Shown: one piece after another, positions 5,325 to 7,861 of the stretch
How positions within the stretch are numbered: position 1 is the first letter of the stretch
Layout of the letters: each line of letters starts with the position of its first letter
Source: Anaerolineae bacterium
Lineage (GTDB): Bacteria; Chloroflexota; Anaerolineae; J102
DNA: 7,861 bases
Direction of reading: 5' to 3'
Assembly (NCBI GenBank): GCA_015493675.1
Contig: WGCR01000302.1
Coordinates: 1 to 7,861, forward strand
Program-made: the position numbers and the translations under genes
The notes under the pieces: model-generated
Databases searched by the model: none
What the model was told of the DNA's origin: nothing
What the model saw: the letters and a program-made list of their open reading frames with translations, nothing else

Positions 5325-7754
5325 GCGGAGAGGTTTGCCGGTTTGCAACATGTGCCACATGCGGGCCTGGCTCAGAGGCTCGCCCGCCAGGGAGAGGAAG
5401 GCTTCGCGCTCGAGATCGAGGATGTATTGCTCGTCCACCCACTGCGGGCGGGTGACATCGCCGCCGGTGACGACGAAGGCCAGCTTGCGGGCGATCTTGG
5501 CGTCGTGCTCGCTGATGTAGCCCGCTTCCTTCTGCATCTCGATGAAGACCTCCAGCACCGCGTACATATCCCGGCCTGTTGCGTAGCAATTTTTGGCCTC
5601 AAACACGGGGCGGTAGCCTTGTTGGAGCATGGCCAGCACTTCGTTTTTGGCTTCGGCGATGAGGAAATCCTTGTTCATCACAATGCGGTCGCATTTATCC
5701 AGGAAGCCGATGTCGCGGGCCTCGGCCGCGCTGGTGGAGATCTGCGCGGTGGCGATGGTCAGGGCCGCCTTCTCTACATATTTCTGCATGCCCGGATGCT
5801 CGACCTTCGCGGCCGGGGAGATGACCCGGCGCACCATCTCTTTGGTGCCGCCGCCCGCGGGGATGATGCCCACGCCCACCTCGGGCAGGCCCATGTAGGT
5901 CTCGGCTGCGGCCACGATGCGATCCGCAGCCATGGAGATTTCGGCGCCGCCGCCCAGGGTGACGCCGAAGGGCGCGGCCACGATGGGTTTGGCGCAGCCG
6001 GTGAAGACCTGGCGCATGTTCTGCAGATAGCGACTGAGCTCATCCAGGGTGTCCCAGTTGCCCTGCTGCGCGTTCATGGCGATGAGGAAGACATTGGCGC
6101 CAGCCGAGAAAAACTCGCCCTGGTTGCCGATGACCAGGCCGTCGAAATCGGTTTCCAGACGGGCCAGCGCTTTTTGCACCATGTCGAACACATCGGTGTC
6201 CAACATGTTCATGACCCGGCCCGTGGGCGTCTTGGCGTGGAATTCCAGCAAGAGCACGCCATCGCCCAGGTCCACCAGCGAGGCGCTGGCGTTGGTGGCA
6301 ATGACCCGGTTCTCTTCCTGCTTCAGCTCATCCAGCACGATGAGCTTGGGATTGGTGACGATGTCCTGGTAGCCCTGGCCGATGACCCAGCGCTGTTTCT
6401 TGCCGTTGTGGGTGCGATAGAAGCTCTCGCCGCCCTGGGCCAGCATCTCCTTCACCCAATCGGCCACGGGGATGCCGTCGGCCTCCATGCGGGCCGCGGT
6501 CTCGGCCACGCCCAGGATGTCCCAGGTCTCGAAAGGCCCGATCTCCCAACTGAAACCCCACTTCATGGCGTTGTCCACGGCCATGACGTCGGAGGTCACC
6601 TCGGGCATGATGGCCGAAGCGTAGCTCATGGTGCGGGAAAGCGTATACCACACGAACTTGCCCGCCCGATCATCCAACTGCACCAGCGCCCGCAGCCGTT
6701 CGGGCAACGGCAGCTTACGGATGTCTTTCAGGCTCTCGAAGCGGGCCTTTCGCGGCGGTTCATGCTCCAGCGTTTCCAGATTGAGCTGCCAGTATTCCTT
6801 CTTACCGCCCTTGCCCCGCACCTGTTTCGAGAACCCGATCTTGGTCTTGTTGCCCAGCCAGCCTCGTTTTACCATTTCATCCAGCAGTTTGGTGAAGCGG
6901 GGAGCCTTGAGAATCTCCCGTTCGGGATCATGAGCCAGCAGATCGTACAGGTTGTGGGCGATGTGGAACATCACATCGATGCCCACCAGGTCCGAAAGGC
7001 GGAAGGTGCCGGTCTTGGGGCGGCCAATCAGCGGCCCGGTGAGATAATCGACCTCGGGCACGGTATAGCCGTTGGCCAGGGCGTATTCGAATACATTGGC
7101 GAAGGAGATAAAAGCCAGACGGTTGCCGATGAAATTGGGCGTATCATTGGAAATAACGATGCCCTTACCCAGCACCTCTTCGCCGATCCAGATGATGTCT
7201 TCCACGACCTTGGGGTTAGTGTCGGGCGTGGGGATGACTTCCAGCAGCTTCATGTAGCGGGGCGGGTTGAAGAAGTGCGTGCCCAGAAAATGCGCCCGGA
7301 AGCCGTCGCTGCGGCCTTCGGCGATGGCGTGAATGGGCAGGCCCGAGGTGTTGGAGCTGACAATCGTATCCTCTTTGCGCGTCTCGTCGATGCGGGCCAT
7401 CAAGCTCTGTTTGATATCCAGCCGCTCCACAATGGCTTCGATGACCCAATCTGCCTCGCCAACCCAATCGAAATTATCTTCCAAGTTGCCCAGCGTGATG
7501 AGTTTCGTAGCATCTTCGTTGAAGAAGGATGCGGGTTTACTCTTTTTCGCCCGCATAAAGCCCTCGCGTACGATGCGATTGCGCACCTCGGGGCTTTCCA
7601 GGGTAAGCCCTTTCGCCTCTTCTTTGGGCGTAAGCTCCCTGGGAACAATATCCAGCAAGTAAGTGGGGATACCGGCGTTGGCCAGGTGTGCAGCGATTGC
7701 GGCGCCCATGGTGCCGGCGCCAATCACGGCTGCTCGGCGAATTGTTCGGGGCAT
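5319..7754 (-). CDS. fadN: 3-hydroxyacyl-CoA dehydrogenase / enoyl-CoA hydratase, FadN type
   Basis: 811 residues, near the size of Bacillus FadN (about 790). The order is dehydrogenase first, hydratase last, the reverse of FadB. NAD-binding Rossmann fold: GAGTMG (12-17) with D35 ending strand 2. Dehydrogenase active site: SSNTSG (133-138), H160 in HFFNP, E172, and N211 in TPNFIGNRL. Dehydrogenase C-terminal domains occupy about 205-440, with WEIGPFETWD (403-412). The crotonase domain, about 485-700, has oxyanion-hole segments FSAGAN (549-554) and TLGGGAEI (599-606), and both usual catalytic glutamates, E605 and E625 (GLPEVGVG). So both activities, hydration of enoyl-CoA and NAD-dependent oxidation of 3-hydroxyacyl-CoA, look intact. 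ATG 7754 follows AAAGGAG (7762-7768) by 7 nt. It is the first gene of the operon seen here; the thiolase follows after 174 bp. Confidence 0.95.
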   Translation of the reverse strand: MPRTIRRAAVIGAGTMGAAIAAHLANAGIPTYLLDIVPRELTPKEEAKGLTLESPEVRNRIVREGFMRAKKSKPASFFNEDATKLITLGNLEDNFDWVGEADWVIEAIVERLDIKQSLMARIDETRKEDTIVSSNTSGLPIHAIAEGRSDGFRAHFLGTHFFNPPRYMKLLEVIPTPDTNPKVVEDIIWIGEEVLGKGIVISNDTPNFIGNRLAFISFANVFEYALANGYTVPEVDYLTGPLIGRPKTGTFRLSDLVGIDVMFHIAHNLYDLLAHDPEREILKAPRFTKLLDEMVKRGWLGNKTKIGFSKQVRGKGGKKEYWQLNLETLEHEPPRKARFESLKDIRKLPLPERLRALVQLDDRAGKFVWYTLSRTMSYASAIMPEVTSDVMAVDNAMKWGFSWEIGPFETWDILGVAETAARMEADGIPVADWVKEMLAQGGESFYRTHNGKKQRWVIGQGYQDIVTNPKLIVLDELKQEENRVIATNASASLVDLGDGVLLLEFHAKTPTGRVMNMLDTDVFDMVQKALARLETDFDGLVIGNQGEFFSAGANVFLIAMNAQQGNWDTLDELSRYLQNMRQVFTGCAKPIVAAPFGVTLGGGAEISMAADRIVAAAETYMGLPEVGVGIIPAGGGTKEMVRRVISPAAKVEHPGMQKYVEKAALTIATAQISTSAAEARDIGFLDKCDRIVMNKDFLIAEAKNEVLAMLQQGYRPVFEAKNCYATGRDMYAVLEVFIEMQKEAGYISEHDAKIARKLAFVVTGGDVTRPQWVDEQYILDLEREAFLSLAGEPLSQARMWHMLQTGKPLRN

Positions 7755-7783
7755 GACGCGTCTCCTTTGGTGAGTGAGAGGAA

Positions 7784-7814
7784 GTTATATGCGATTGTAC
7801 GAACGCCATGGTAA
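7784..7814 (-). promoter_or_regulatory. Weak candidate promoter with embedded imperfect palindrome, upstream of fadN
   Basis: On the minus strand TATAAC (7784-7789) could be a -10, with TTACCA (7809-7814) as a poor -35 at a long 19-nt spacing. Between them lies GCGATTGTACGAACGC (7791-7806), an imperfect palindrome with 6 of 8 half-site positions symmetric. That is where a repressor of the TetR or FadR kind would bind to block the promoter. The real promoter could lie beyond the window. Confidence 0.25.
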
Positions 7815-7837
7815 CTACTAAGGTGTAGCCACCACTT

Positions 7838-7856
7838 TTTGCCACGAAGACACGAA
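7838..7856 (+). repeat. Dispersed repeat TTTGCCACGAAG..., copy 2
   Basis: TTTGCCACGAAGACACGAA matches 5268-5286 at 17 of 19 positions. It contains two near-tandem CACGAA units (7843-7848 and 7851-7856). It lies at the window edge upstream of the operon, so any extension to the right is unseen. Confidence 0.6.
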
Positions 7857-7861
7857 AAAAG

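Noticed and set aside
5343..7814. An 823-codon open frame on the plus strand opposite the fadN-type gene
   Set aside because: It lies antisense to a protein with all catalytic motifs intact and shows no recognisable domain. Long antisense frames are common opposite GC-biased genes.

Overview
The window carries a five-gene, minus-strand beta-oxidation operon (7754 down to 892) and, beyond its terminator, the start of a secreted subtilase gene that runs off the left edge. Coding DNA is GC-rich with strong G/C third-position bias, while the spacers are AT-rich. The FadN-type protein, the FadA-type thiolase, the secreted S8 protease and the repeat-laden spacers would fit an environmental member of the Chloroflexota (Anaerolineae/Caldilineae-like). 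That assignment is an inference from protein and spacer style; no marker gene is present.

Layout, read in the direction of transcription (right to left): upstream region with a weak candidate promoter and an imperfect palindrome (7769-7861); fadN-type 3-hydroxyacyl-CoA dehydrogenase/enoyl-CoA hydratase (7754-5319); spacer D; thiolase fadA (5144-3960); spacer C; acyl-CoA dehydrogenase homologue lacking the catalytic glutamate (3804-2707); spacer B; acyl-CoA dehydrogenase with the catalytic glutamate (2616-1345); spacer A; SCP2-domain lipid carrier (1227-892); a strong 14-bp intrinsic terminator (822-856); a region with a perfect 18-bp inverted repeat (711-777) and a candidate promoter (593-622); then the truncated subtilase (434 to the edge).

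Function: the products would cover a complete turn of acyl-CoA beta-oxidation. The acyl-CoA dehydrogenase pair makes the enoyl-CoA, FadN hydrates it and oxidises the hydroxyacyl-CoA, the thiolase releases acetyl-CoA, and the SCP2 protein probably presents or buffers lipid or acyl-CoA. The order fadN-fadA-acyl-CoA dehydrogenase echoes the Bacillus fadNAE operon.

Two things stand out. (1) The two adjacent acyl-CoA dehydrogenases have lost opposite halves of the canonical active site, which points to an obligate heteromeric (alpha2beta2-like) enzyme such as the FadE26-FadE27 and FadE28-FadE29 pairs of mycobacteria. (2) Three operon spacers (B, C, D) carry the same undescribed-looking element: four 7-bp units of GATTAAW type, a unique loop, then four inverted units of WTTAATC type. 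The element ends at or inside the stop codon of the upstream gene in two cases. Spacer A holds a related but different heptad hairpin.
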